From: Zizania palustris
Lineage: Eukaryota; Streptophyta; Magnoliopsida; Poales; Poaceae
Length of the DNA: 64,000 nt
Direction: 5' to 3'
NCBI GenBank assembly: GCA_019279435.1
Contig: JAAALK010000288.1
Span: forward strand, 73,170,811-73,234,810
Position 1 is the stretch's first letter. The number at the start of each line of letters is the position of its first letter. Made by a program: the position numbers and the translations under genes. Positions 47,701-57,960 of the stretch are shown piece by piece. The notes beneath the pieces were generated by a model that did no database searches, was not told the origin of the DNA, and saw nothing but the letters and a program-made list of their open reading frames with translations.

Positions 47701-48157
47701 AAACGTACTCCTCGAGTTAGTTGATGTTATTGATATTCATGTTTACTTTCCCGCATGACTAAAATGTGATTACACTAAATGCAATAACTGAAACTGTACT
47801 TTTCCGCAATGTTAGCCATTACCCTTCCTTATTTATTATCCTGCATTATTACTTGCATTTGCGGTGGCTTGTTGAGTACTTTTTGTACTCATACCCGTTG
47901 GACCCCACAGAGGATGCTTACTACGAAGACGGTCTGGAGTAGCGACCCAGTCGAGAAGAAAGATCCTGAAGAAGATGTTCGTCATGCCGCTTTTTAATTA
48001 TTTTTATTACTGTTTCTACTAAAACTTTGATGTAATAAATATGGTCTGCGTACCATGGATATTGTCGTATGTACGTTGTCGCATGATGAACCTCTTGTAT
48101 TATTGTTTTTCTTCTGAAATTCAATAATGTCTCGATTTGATAAATCGGGGCGCAACA
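44732..48157 (+). repeat. 3' LTR of gypsy C
   Basis: 3426 bp, TGTAACACCCC to GGGGCGCAACA, directly after the purine tract and followed by ACTAA and copia B LTR sequence. Confidence 0.95.
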
Positions 48158-48162
48158 ACTAA

Positions 48163-48450
48163 TCTCATTCCTACATGCAAGGCACAACTCCCTGCATGCA
48201 AGACTTGACTCAGCCACTACCCAAGCCAACGTGTACCTTCATGACTGCATGCATTCACTTGCATGCTCACAATTAACTCTCCTAGCACCTTCATGGTTGC
48301 ATGCATTCACTTGCATGCTCACACAATTAACTCTCCTAACTAATGTGCATGCATGTTATTACCTCCACTAACTCACATTCAACACATGCAAAGTTAGCAG
48401 GTGCATGCCCACACCCTTCATACTCCTAAACACACAAGATTACTCTAACA
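48163..48450 (-). repeat. Right LTR of copia B, second part
   Basis: Continues the LTR broken at 36123, ends TACTCTAACA at 48450, and is followed by ACCTA and then by copia A pol. Confidence 0.88.
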
Positions 48451-48455
48451 ACCTA

Positions 48456-50297
48456 TACAAATTTAACAGAATTTGAGTCGCAATCAACACCCTCTGTGCC
48501 GACTTCTGCAGAAAATACTCTAGTTTCAGAGATGTCGTTGCAGCCCCAGTCTCCAACAAGAACAACTAAAGGAGCAGCTATGGATTGGGCTACTCCACCA
48601 TCTAGTGAAACGCATGACTCTGAGGGAGTACCACTCAGGTATTGAACCCTATCAGACATCTATGAAAACACGTTGGGAGTGCCATACTACAGCATGGAGG
48701 AAAATGGAGATGATCTGGAGCACAACGTCTTGTGTTTTGTTGCTGCTGAAGAACCAGCGAACATACAAGAAGCACTTAATAGCAAGCCATGGAAGGAAGC
48801 CATGCAAGTTGAGATGAAATCCATCCAAGATAACTGCACTTGGGAGTTTGCTTCACTCCCAACAGTACATCGAGCAATTGGTTTAAAGTGGGTCTTCAAG
48901 GTTAAGAAAGATCCACAAGGGAGAATTGTGAAGCACAAAGCACGGCTAGTAGCAAAAGGATATGCACAACGTCAAGACATTGATTTTGATGAAGTTTTTG
49001 CTCCGGTAGCAAGGATGGAGACAGTGCGGCTGCTCATCGCACTAGCTGCACACAATGGGTGGGAGCTTCATCATATGGACGTCAAATCGGTGTTCTTAAA
49101 TGGAGAGCTCACAGAGGAAGTGTACGTACATCAGCCGCCTGGATTTATCAATGAGGAGCAGAAACACAAGGTACTCAAATTGCATAAAGCTCTTTATGGA
49201 CTTCGTCAAGCTCCAAGGGCATGGAACTCCAAACTGGATGCATCACTGGTGTCACTTGGATTTGAACGATGTCCACTTGAACACGGTGTGTACAAGAAGC
49301 TCACATGAAACACGTCACTACTGGTGGGGGTGTATGTTGATGACCTGATCATCACCGGCTCTAGCGGTGATATTATTACTGAGTTCAAGGCACAAATGCA
49401 GCAACATTTCAGTATGAGTGACCTTGGCTTACTCAGCTATTATTTGGGTGTTGAAGTTGTGCAGTCCAAGAAAGAGATCTCTCTTTGTCAGAGTAGTTAT
49501 GCCAAGAAAATACTTGAAACAACAGGAATGACTGACTGCAACGCCTCTGCAACACCCATGGAGAATCGGTTGAAGCTATGCAAGCATGATGGCAGCAACG
49601 CTGTTGATTCGACAAGGTATCGTAGTATTGTCGCAAGTCTACGATACTTAATCAATACTCAGCCGGATATAGCTCATGTCGTGGGAATATTGAGCAGATT
49701 CATGGAGGCTCCGACTGAGAAACACATGGTTGTTGTAAAACGTGTGCTTAGGTATGTGAAGGGTATAATAGACTATGGCTGCAGCTAAAAAAAGAAGCAA
49801 GTGAAAAAATGAAAACTGAACTTGTGGGTTTCAGTGATAGTGATCTTGCCGGTGATTTAGATGATCAAAAGAGCACAACTGGCACTGCATTCCTGTTGGG
49901 AGGGTGTCTCGTCTCATGGACATCGCAGAAGCAAAAGATTGTTGCCCTTTCATCTTGCGAGGCAGAGTATATTACTGCTGCCACAGCAGCATGTCAGGGG
50001 GTGTGGCTGAGCCGATTGCTAGGTGACCTGCGAGGGCACGAGCCAGAGAAGTTCAAGCTTCTGGTGGATAACAAATCAGCAATAGCACTATGCAAAAATC
50101 AGGTCCATCATGACAGAAGTAAGCATATCGATACTCGCTACCGCTATATCCGTGAATGTGTTGAGAAAGGGGAGCTAGATATCGATCATGTTGCATCAAA
50201 TTGCTGACGTACTAACAAAGGCTCTTGGACGTGTGAAGTTTCTTGAGCTACACAAGAGATTGGGCATGAAGCAGGTGAAATCTGTGCACCATGATTA
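48456..50297 (+). pseudogene. pol: Pol part 2 of copia A: reverse transcriptase and RNase H
   Basis: Continues the interrupted pol. WKEAMQVEMKSI and GLKWVFKVKKDPQGRIVKHK open the reverse transcriptase; DVKSVFLNGELTEEVYVHQP and LYGLRQAPRAWN follow. The catalytic YVDD is intact at 49333-49344. RNase H blocks include GFSDSDLAGD, SLSSCEAEY-like ALSSCEAEY, and HIDTRYRYIRE. Breaks include a TGA after KKLT at 49308, a frame loss near 49788-49815 and one near 50205. The part ends just before the purine tract. Confidence 0.88.
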
Positions 50298-50308
50298 AGG
50301 GGGTGATT

Positions 50309-50597
50309 TGTTGGTGTTAATCAAGTTGCCCATCTAAATTCTAAAACGTTGGAGCATTTAGTTGCATGGTTATAAACGTGCTGTGTTCATGTCGAGCCAA
50401 ACGGTAGAGCATTAGTGACTGAATAAATCAGGTCATGAATATGAGAATGAATGTATGCATGTGCATGCTATCGTTTTAGTATAAATAAGAAGAAGCTGCA
50501 GGATAGTAGAGCAGCACCAACACGATGTCCTATTTACCTTCTTCTACCTTCAGACTTAGCACCAACAAATTCGTGTAGCTTTGTTCTGGTTTCAACA
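50309..50597 (+). repeat. 3' LTR of copia A
   Basis: Preceded by the purine tract AAGGGGGTGATT. Begins TGTTGGTG and ends TTCAACA, followed by TAAAC. Confidence 0.95.
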
Positions 50598-50602
50598 TAA
50601 AC

Positions 50603-50960
50603 TTGGTAGCCAAGGGAGGGGCTTTGCCAATAATGGAGTAAATGCTGTCCGGAGAGAGGACTCCGCATCAATCTCTCCCTTGATGGCGCTCCAGACTGGG
50701 CACTCGCACCCCAGCAACGCAGGGCCTGCAGGTGAGCTGTAGGATTTATTTGGAGGAAGATGATGAGGGAGTTGCGCTTGCCGCCGTTGGAGCAGCAAGA
50801 GATGAGGGGGTGGACGCCACGACGGAGCGGCGCAGGGCAGGTGGAGGGTCACCATGGCCGGCGAGCCGAAGGGGCGACGGAGAGGAGAGGGGGTGAGCTC
50901 CCCAGGCTCACGCGCAACGCCCATCTCCTACTTTTTCCTGTGAGCTTGTGCCTCACCCAC
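50603..50960 (-). mobile_element. 5' end of the split LINE
   Basis: This GC-rich piece lies between the right TAAAC duplication of copia A and the right ACCAAGGTCCATT duplication of the LINE. It must be the LINE 5' end. It holds one minus-strand frame (50924-50592) without a recognised domain, which may be the 5' leader and start of ORF1. Confidence 0.65.
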
Positions 50961-50973
50961 ACCAAGGTCCATT

Positions 50974-51471
50974 GAACCGTGCAATAGATGGCCTAGCCTA
51001 ATACATGTTCTTCAAAAGGCCAAAAACTATTCCAGCCATGCGTAGACAAGCCTTTTCGCAAGTCGCAACCATGCCAAAAACTTAGGATTTTGTAGTCACC
51101 CACGATGTTGATCCATACTATACGTACACGTACGTGTTAGTGTTCAGAAAATTCCGTGCAACCTCGAACCCAGAGTGATGAAGTCCCATATATAGATGTT
51201 AATTATGACTAAAATTAATCTGGAAAACTTAATTTGCTGACTTGTTTGGCCTTGTGATTAATTTACTTTCCCTGGGTACGTAGTAGTAACTAATAAGTAT
51301 ACTTATGTTTGACTGTTTGCCGTGGACAAGGGCGAACTGTCAAAACCCATTTTGACTTCAAACTTTTGCAACTAATATAAGCTCTCCATTGGGCATGCAG
51401 TGCAACCTACTCCTCACATATTATAATTTCTAATCCTTTATCAGTTAAATTAATTGCTCTGTTCCCTCTGG
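50974..51471 (+). other. Upstream region of the DUF4228-like gene
   Basis: Unique-looking DNA with no coding frame, between the LINE target duplication and the TATA box. It likely contains the promoter. No specific element was identified beyond the palindromic ACGTACACGTACGT near 51123-51136. Confidence 0.4.
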
Positions 51472-51474
51472 CTT

Positions 51475-51482
51475 TATATAAA
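51475..51482 (+). promoter_or_regulatory. TATA box of the DUF4228-like gene
   Basis: TATATAAA, about 90 bp before the start codon, in GGCTTTATATAAACACC. Transcription should begin near 51510, giving a leader of about 60 bp. Confidence 0.75.
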
Positions 51483-51571
51483 CACCATGGTTGTCAGCAC
51501 CAAGCACCCAGCATTCAGAACTCTTTCTGTACTCCTAGCTCAACTCTACCCAATCTTCTGATCACACGCTA

Positions 51572-52105
51572 ATGGGCAACATGCTACCGTGCTTGGTCAA
51601 TGGCAGGACGACGACCCTCCCGGCTGCCATGAACTCCAGGCAGAGGATCTACTCCCTCAAACTTCTCGTCAAGGTCCTCCACAAGATGAAGAAGAAGATG
51701 ACGAGGTCCTGCAGTAACAAGGGCAACACGCAGATCGGTAGTAGCAAATCGTCCTCATCGCCTGCGCCACCATCGGAATCAGCTTCAGCAGCGGCGGCAG
51801 CGGCAGGAGGAGTAGTCGTGGATGTGGTGGGGAGAAAGCCCTGCAGCGCCAAGGAGACCCCGAGAAGAGCGGCTGAAGGTGGTGGGCTCCGGAAGGGCGT
51901 TGTGAGGCTCAAGGTTGTCCTGACCAAGGAGCAAGCGGCGCAGCTGCGGTCGCTGACAGTCGCCGGCGGCGGCAGAGGCCGGAAGACCGCCGGGCAGATC
52001 GTGGCCGAGATCAAGAGGATGGAGGCACGCGGCGCCGCCGGGGTGGCGGTAGCGGCATGGCGCCCGGCGCTCGCGAGCATTCCGGAGGAGGACAGCTCAC
52101 CGTAG
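51572..52105 (+). CDS. DUF4228/PADRE-like protein, intronless
   Basis: 177 aa in a single exon with GC-rich third positions. The N-terminus MGNMLPCLVNG has Gly2, a possible myristoylation site, and is the usual start of this plant family. Residues 30-50 are Lys-rich (KMKKKMTRSC), and a Ser/Ala-rich linker follows. The C-terminal half has VVRLKVVLTKEQAAQLRSL, then TAGQIVAEIKRMEARG, and ends WRPALASIPEED, matching the family pattern. Many family members are induced by pathogens or abiotic stress; biochemical function is unknown. The start is the first ATG after the TATA-defined leader. Family assignment rests on these motifs and is fairly, not fully, certain. Confidence 0.8.
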   Translation: MGNMLPCLVNGRTTTLPAAMNSRQRIYSLKLLVKVLHKMKKKMTRSCSNKGNTQIGSSKSSSSPAPPSESASAAAAAAGGVVVDVVGRKPCSAKETPRRAAEGGGLRKGVVRLKVVLTKEQAAQLRSLTVAGGGRGRKTAGQIVAEIKRMEARGAAGVAVAAWRPALASIPEEDSSP

Positions 52106-52418
52106 TCGATCTCGACATGGAGATTCATGCTCTTGTCACGTACGTACGTATAGGATGGACTGTGTGATAGAGATGGGCGGATGGAACAGTGTGGGTGGAG
52201 AGGCGAGCTAGTCCAGAGATGATAGATCGACGGCGATGTGTGATCCCCCTCCCATGCAAGTACTACGTGCGCGCGGCGGCCGGCGGCGTTGGTTGGACGT
52301 CACGTACGTCGTGGCGTCGTGCAGACGGTGCAGTGCTTGCTATACAGCATTACAGCTTCCCCTTTTTTGAAGCTTCCTTTGCTCTAGCTCCGTCTCCCTG
52401 CTCCCTGGTCATCGATCC
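52106..52418 (+). other. 3' flank of the DUF4228-like gene
   Basis: Likely 3' UTR and flank. A frame at 52189-52458 has no domain and lies in the expected untranslated region. Confidence 0.4.
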
Positions 52419-52540
52419 CATGTTAATTAGTCACCGAATGAAAGAAAATGGAATGTAAACACATGCTAATTAGTCACCGAATGAAAGAAAATGGAATGTA
52501 AACACATGTTAATTAGTCACCGAATGAAATGAAACTGGAA
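52419..52540. repeat. 43-bp tandem repeat, about 2.8 copies
   Basis: Units begin CATG(T/C)TAATTAGTCACCG at 52419, 52462 and 52505, a period of exactly 43 bp. The third copy diverges after about 25 bp. Confidence 0.9.
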
Positions 52541-52561
52541 TGGAAAACTTGGCTTCCTTCA

Positions 52562-52563
<2 letters not shown>

Positions 52564-52598
<35 letters not shown>
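52564..52598. repeat. (TA)n microsatellite
   Basis: About 17 uninterrupted TA units. Confidence 0.95.
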
Positions 52599-52599
<1 letters not shown>

Positions 52600-52600
<1 letters not shown>

Positions 52601-53500
52601 TGAGTCCTTTGTCTGCTGATCAATGCATGTTTCCTTCTATCAAATCAGCTGGTCTCTCTTTGTTAATACATGAAATTGCGTACGCTAGTTAACACATTTG
52701 ATCCTCTCTTGCATCCTCTTTGCCTTCAAACGTGTACGAGCTAGGGTCTGATGGTACTTTGCATAAATGACTTTTCTAAGGAAATTTCAGAACTGAATTG
52801 AACTAATTAGAGGTAGGCAGCTAGCCAGCTAGCTAGTTGATGAGATGGTTTTTTGCTTTGAAGATTCAGACTCTCCGTTGGTTGTAATCGGCATGGACAA
52901 TAATGCAGCATGCTTGTCTAGGACGAACATAGCTCGCACGTCCAACGGATTGATATTATTTGATAGCTTGATAGGCGGGCGCCCATGTGCAGTTGTTCGC
53001 TTCCTGTGCATATACGGCCATAAAAGGAGGATCGCAAACAATAATAGTGGGTTAGATGAGTTAAATATATATAATAAACCTTTGCAAATTTCAATAAACA
53101 AGGGAGATTGTGCTAGTGTTGCGGTTGAGTGGGGGTGGACGGTGGTCTCGTTGACAAAATGTTGTTTATTGCAGGGTATTTGTCACGTTTGTGCTACCTG
53201 TTACTCCGCAATTTTTACAATATTTTTTTTAAAAAATATCTCGCAAAAAAATTCTCAGAAAAACTTATTTTAGAAATAGATGCTGAAGGTCGGCGTCAAT
53301 GGCATTGGCGTCAATAACACTAAAGCTAACCTCTCAGGCCATGCTAGCTAGCGGAACTGACGTAGTGAAGGAGCTTAGAGCTAATATGGCTAGCGCTGAG
53401 GTTATTAAGCTCAATTGTTTTACTTATTATTGTGAATAGACAAGTTAGTGTAGCACAATAGTGAGTGCATGCTTCGACCTTTTACTGAGCTGACCTGGGT
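52600..53500. other. Intergenic DNA
   Basis: No supported gene. A plus-strand frame at 52845-53273 has no domain and changes composition midway. AT-rich runs with no paired ends lie near 53215-53270. Confidence 0.35.
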
Positions 53501-53806
53501 TTGATCCTCAGGTAGGGCTATTTTTCTTACTTTTTATTACCACCCTCATGATGCTTCAAAAAAATCCATTCTTGCGAGTGGTTACCTGGATTCGAACCAG
53601 TGTCACCCCTACAATAGGGGTGACTACTCACTGCTGGACTACAATGATATGGAATATGATATAATACATTATATACTAAAGCAATGAACCAGATGATCTC
53701 AGCGTCAGGTAACGATTCATAATCCCTCGTGCTCATGGTTCCAGGGTTTGGGGGGACGAATTTTCTAAAATTTTCAGCTAGCATAGTTTCCCCAATGTCC
53801 TAACAG

Positions 53807-53818
53807 TGGTATCAGAGC
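53807..53818 (+). other. Primer-binding site of copia D
   Basis: TGGTATCAGAGC after an LTR end CCTAACA at 53805. The same LTR end occurs in the remnant at 2571. Confidence 0.85.
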
Positions 53819-54910
53819 TTACATGTGTAGTGTTCGATCTAAATCAATCACATATGGAGATACGTGGTGAAAATAGATTAGATTTGTTTTTCTATCGGTC
53901 GAATTTTGGAAGTTTCGACAGATCGGAAGTTCTGATCCCGATTTAATTTGAGACAGAGAAGGTGGATCAAAATTTCTGATATCAGATCGAAAGTTCCGAT
54001 CCACCAAAAACTGAAATTCCGAGCTTCTTGAGGTGGAATTTTCAGATCCAGATATCGATCACTTGTAGATTATTCGCCTAACTTTGTTTTGCATAGAATG
54101 ATGTGACTGGTATGGCCTTGTTGAGTATGTATGAGATGCATAGTATATAATTAATATGGCCTACGTGTCATGATTATTTATAGCCCAAGGTTGTTTAATG
54201 ATTGTACGACCTACGTGTCGACCTGTGATGCTTCGACTCATGTAACTAGTATAGGTGCTATTATTTGTAATAGGCAAGTATAGATTCATGGAGGTCGGAG
54301 GTGCACACAAATGATGGGAGCCATGGAGATGGAGATCGCCATGTGAAGGGGCCATACTATGTCACAATCAATGTGTTGCCTATGGTGCTTACTTATGTTC
54401 ATGTCATACTATTCTTGCATGTTTCGTGAACGCTAGAGAACGTCACCTTGCTAGAATAGTTTTTCCTTAGAAAATTAAGTATTGATGATCTTTCCAATAG
54501 CTGCACCTACCAAGGATCTTGATCATCGATAGTGGGTCTGCCAAAGTAGGATGTTATCTTTTATCTTGACTAGTTAGGATGGAAGTCGGACTACCACACA
54601 CCAAATATTGTTTGCTTAACAAGGCTATCAAAACGGTTTTGGGCCTTGGGGCATGGAGTTAGACATCATGCATTAGATGCTACTCCAACGAATAAGAGTC
54701 ACATATGATGTGATTAGCAAAGTGTTGCTTACCTATGTCAGTTAGCTTCTAGCAGTGATGCCAAAGCTCACTAGGAGTTAGTTGAATATGGATCTTGTCA
54801 CACTATTAATCATTAGAGAGAAAATGATTGTTTTCCATAGTGATACATCTTTTATTCGATAAGAGATAAATATAGCATAGTGATGAACCTTACATTTATT
54901 TTTGTATATC

Positions 54911-55731
54911 ATGGAACCGACTACTGTTAAGAGCACTTCATTTTTTAATTTGCGATCTATTTTTGAAAGAGAAAAATTGTCTGAAACAAACTTTATGGAC
55001 TGGTACAAGAAATTGAGAATTGTTCTCAAACAATAGAAAAAAGATTATGTTATAGAGGAACCCCATCCTAATGAATTGGAGGAAGATGCCTCTACGGCAG
55101 ATAAACATGCTTATGAGAAGCGCGCTAATGATTATGTGGATACCATCTATCTGATGCTTGCCTGCATGCCCTATGAGTTTCAGAAACAATATGAGGACAA
55201 AGATGCTTACGATATATGATCGTAGGAATCAAGGGCATGTTTTAGAACCAGACACGGGCTGAGAGATACAATGTATCTAAGTACTTGTTTGGGTGTAGGT
55301 TGGTAGAAGAGAGCCTAGTTAGTAGTCCTCATGTAATTAAAATGATTGGTTACATTAAGAGCTTGGATAAGTTGGGTTCCCCATTGGATCTAGACTTGGC
55401 TACATATGTGATTCTCCAGTCACTCCCTTCGAGCTTTGAGCCATTCATTATAAATTTTCATATGAATGGACTGGAGAAGACTCTGGCTAAGTTGCATGGG
55501 ATGCTAAAAACTGTTAAGCAGAGTATCAAGAAAACTCCTAATCATTTGATGATGGTTCAGAAGGAGAGAAAAAAGAGAAAGCGTAAGGGCAAGGCTAAGA
55601 ATTCAGATGTGATCTCTAGTGCAAAGTCTAAACTGGCTAGAAAGTCCAAGTCAGGTCCTGCTAGCTCTGATGTTTGCCACCACTGCCACAATCTTAGGCA
55701 TTGGAAGCGCAACTGCAAGGTGTTCCTGTAA
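54911..55731 (+). pseudogene. gag: Gag of copia D
   Basis: ATG 54911 opens with NLRSIFEREKLSETNFMDWY, the copia gag N-terminal block, but TAG codons interrupt it near 55035 and 55245 and a TGA at about 55218. The better part, 55285-55731, has YVILQSLPSSFEPFIINFHM, a Lys/Arg-rich hinge, and an intact knuckle CHHCHNLRHWKRNC near 55677-55718. The frame ends at TAA 55731. Confidence 0.82.
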
Positions 55732-55759
55732 GAGCAGAAGAACAAGAAGGAAAGTGTGA

Positions 55760-57960
55760 CTTCTGCTTCAGGTATAAATGTTATAGAAATTAATCTTGTT
55801 ATTCGTCCAAATGATTCATGGGTATTTGATAACGATTTTATGATTCATACTTGCAAATCATTGTAGGCGCTAAGTAGGTCAAGAAAATGTGCTAGTGGCG
55901 AACTTGATGTCCGCGTCAGAAATGGTGCAAAAGTTGTAGCATTGGCCATTGGCATTTATTCACTATCACTACCTTCAGGATTAGTTTTAGAATTGAATAA
56001 TTGTTATTTCATTCCCACCTTAGGTAGAAACATTATCTCTTCTTCATGTTTAGAAGAAAATGGTTTTGAATTTGTAATAAAGAACAAGTGTTATCGATTA
56101 GGCAGGAATAATATTTTTGAATGGTATGCTCTATGGTGTTTGTCCATTGGTGAATGGATTATATATTCTGAATCTTGAAGATGCACACATTTATAACATT
56201 AATATAAAGAAATGACAACTCAATGATTTGAATCTTACCTATGACTAGCATTGTCGATTAGGTCATATAAATGAGAAGCATGTGCTAAAGCTCCATAAAG
56301 TTGGAATTTTGGAGTCATTTGATTTTGAATCATATGTCACATGTGAGTCTTGTTTACTTGGCAAAATAACAAAGATGCCTTTCACCGGTCAAAGTGAGAT
56401 AGTGATTGATTTATTGGCCATCATATATACTAATGTATGTGGACCGATGAGTCAAACATCTAGAGGTGGCTTTTAGTACTTTATGACTTTTACCGACGAC
56501 TTAAGTAGATATGGTTATGTTTACTTAATGAGGTGTAAGTGGGAATCCTTTGAAAAGTTCAAGGAGTTCTAGAATGAGGTACAAAATCATACGAGAAAGA
56601 CAATTAAATTTCTACGATCTGATCATGGAGGTGAATATTTGAGCCATGAGTTTAGTGATCATCTGAAGTAGTGTGGAATTGTTCCATAGCTGACTCCACC
56701 CAGCACGCCTCAGGGGAATGGGGTGTTCGAGCGGAGGAACCACACTTTGTTGGATATGGTTCAGTCTATGATGAGTCATGTTGATCTTTCATTATTCTTT
56801 TGGGGACTCACTTTAGAAACTGCAGTTTTCATGTTAAATAGAGTTCCATCTAAGTCAGTAGAGAAAACACCATATGAGATATAGATTAGGAGGCATCTCA
56901 GTTTATCTTTTCTAAATATTTGGGATATGAGGCATATGTAAAACGGTTGACCTCTGATAAACTCGCTCCTAAGTCTCACAAATGATTCATTGTGGGATAT
57001 CCTAGGGAAACCAAAGGATAATAATTATATAATAGGGAAAAGGGCAAAGTGTTTGTCGCTGGAAATGGTGTGTTTATTGACAAAGAGTTTCTCTCGAAAG
57101 AGATTAGTGGGAGAACGATGCATCTTGAAGAAGTTCGAGAGTCACTAGAAAGTGTTCCAAATCCCACTGAACCACAACAGAATATGCAAGGTGTTGCAGA
57201 GTCTGTTGTTGAGACACCAGCCCCACGAAGGTCTAGGAGGGCAAGTCATACACCTGAGCGGTTTTTGTTTTTAACCACTAGGCAACGTGGCATATTGTTG
57301 TTGGAAAACGATGAACACAAGACCTACATGAAAGTAGTGATGGAACCAGGACTATAAAAAATAGCCTAGAACCATCAGATCTGAATTAGAGTACATGCGA
57401 GAAAATCATGTTTGGAACTTGGTCGATCCACCCGATGGTGTAAAAACTATTGAGTGTAAATGGATTTTTAAGAAAAAGATAGATGTTGATAGAAATATTC
57501 ACATATATAAAGCATGATTGGTGGCGAAAGGTTTTAGATATATTTAAGGAGTTGATTATGATGAAATGTTTTCGCCCGATGCCATGCTTAAGTATATTCA
57601 GATCATCCTAGCAATTGCCGCATTTTATGATTATGAGATATGACAAATGGATATCAAGATGGCTTTCCTAAATGGAAAGCTAAGTGAGGATGTGTACATG
57701 ACACAGCCTGAAGATCTCGATGATCCAAAAATTTTGGGAAAGTGTACAAGTTGTAGAAGTCCATTTATGGACTGAAGCAAGCTTCTCGGAGTTGGAATCT
57801 TCATGTTGATGAGGTAGTCAAAGGGTTTGGATTCATAAAAAATGAAGAAGAGCCTTGTGTTTACAAAAGGTTAGTGGGATCTCACTTGTATTTCTAGTCA
57901 TATGTGAATGACATATTGTTGATCAAAAATAACATTCCTTTATTGAATGTTGTCAAGACT
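55760..57960 (+). pseudogene. pol: Pol of copia D
   Basis: A protease-like region around 55800-56170 (SWVFDND, LELNNCYFIPTLGRNIIS) has lost the DTG triad. The integrase zinc region HCRLGHINEKHVLKL..CESCLLGK is at about 56250-56370. Core blocks are FTDDLSRYGYVYLM (~56490), LRSDHGGEYL (~56618) and PQGNGVFERRNH (~56710). The reverse transcriptase start is at about 57415-57700 (DGVKTIECKWIFKKK, MDIKMAFLNGKLSEDVYM). It ends near 57905-57920 with VNDILL where YVDDILL is expected. More than ten stops and frame changes are visible. Confidence 0.82.

Larger units (their letters stand above)
39947..48157 (+). mobile_element. Gypsy element C, chromovirus-like, 5' LTR mostly lost
   Basis: It contains a primer-binding site, an ORF before gag, gag, a pol with reverse transcriptase core deleted, integrase with chromodomain-like tail, a purine tract AAGGGGGATAGG and a complete 3' LTR. 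The order protease, RNase H, integrase fits Ty3/gypsy. Long LTRs, an ORF0 and the C-terminal WEKEDELKAQYPELF fit the Tekay/Del group (rice RIRE3/RIRE8). ACTAA follows the 3' LTR at 48158-48162. Confidence 0.9.
34488..48450 (-). mobile_element. Gag-only copia element B, inserted in copia A
   Basis: ACCTA flanks it at 34483-34487 and 48451-48455. The left LTR is 34488-35026; the right LTR is truncated at its inner end and split by gypsy C (35955-36123 and 48163-48450). Between the LTRs lies only a minus-strand gag, with no protease, integrase or reverse transcriptase. Without the gypsy insertion the element would be only about 1.9 kb, so it is a non-autonomous derivative. Confidence 0.85.
31731..50597 (+). 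mobile_element. Copia element A, inserted in the LINE
   Basis: Two 289-bp LTRs (31731-32019, 50309-50597) begin TGTTGGTGTTAATC and end TTTCAACA. TAAAC flanks the whole at 31726-31730 and 50598-50602. There is a primer-binding site after the 5' LTR and a purine tract before the 3' LTR. Domain order gag, protease, integrase, reverse transcriptase, RNase H is the copia order. The pol gene is split between integrase and reverse transcriptase by copia element B and gypsy element C. By eye I count about 11 differences between the two LTRs. Confidence 0.93.
25525..50960 (-). mobile_element. LINE (non-LTR retrotransposon), split by a 19-kb nest
   Basis: A 13-bp target duplication ACCAAGGTCCATT occurs at 25512-25524 and again at 50961-50973. 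Between them, minus-strand LINE sequence runs from 50960 to 50603, is broken by copia element A (31731-50597 plus its TAAAC duplication), and resumes from 31730 to 25525. Its own length is about 6.5 kb. The 3' end is a short A tail (read as CTTTTT on the plus strand) next to the duplication, as expected for target-primed reverse transcription. It carries ORF1 and ORF2 remnants, both broken. Confidence 0.88.
53800..57960 (+). mobile_element. Copia element D, decayed
   Basis: LTR end and primer-binding site at 53805-53818, a ~1.1-kb leader with GGAAGTTCC-like motifs (53880-54050), gag (54911-55731) and pol fragments to about 57960. The 5' LTR start and 3' LTR were not delimited. Domain order is copia-type and every reading frame is broken. 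Confidence 0.8.

Noticed and set aside
52845..53273. 142-residue frame downstream of the DUF4228-like gene
   Set aside because: No domain, no codon bias, and it ends in an A/T-rich run; probably chance.
53575..53650. Possible minus-strand tRNA gene
   Set aside because: Only the T-arm and one hairpin fit; an acceptor stem and D-arm of proper length cannot be paired. Kept only as a tRNA-like observation.
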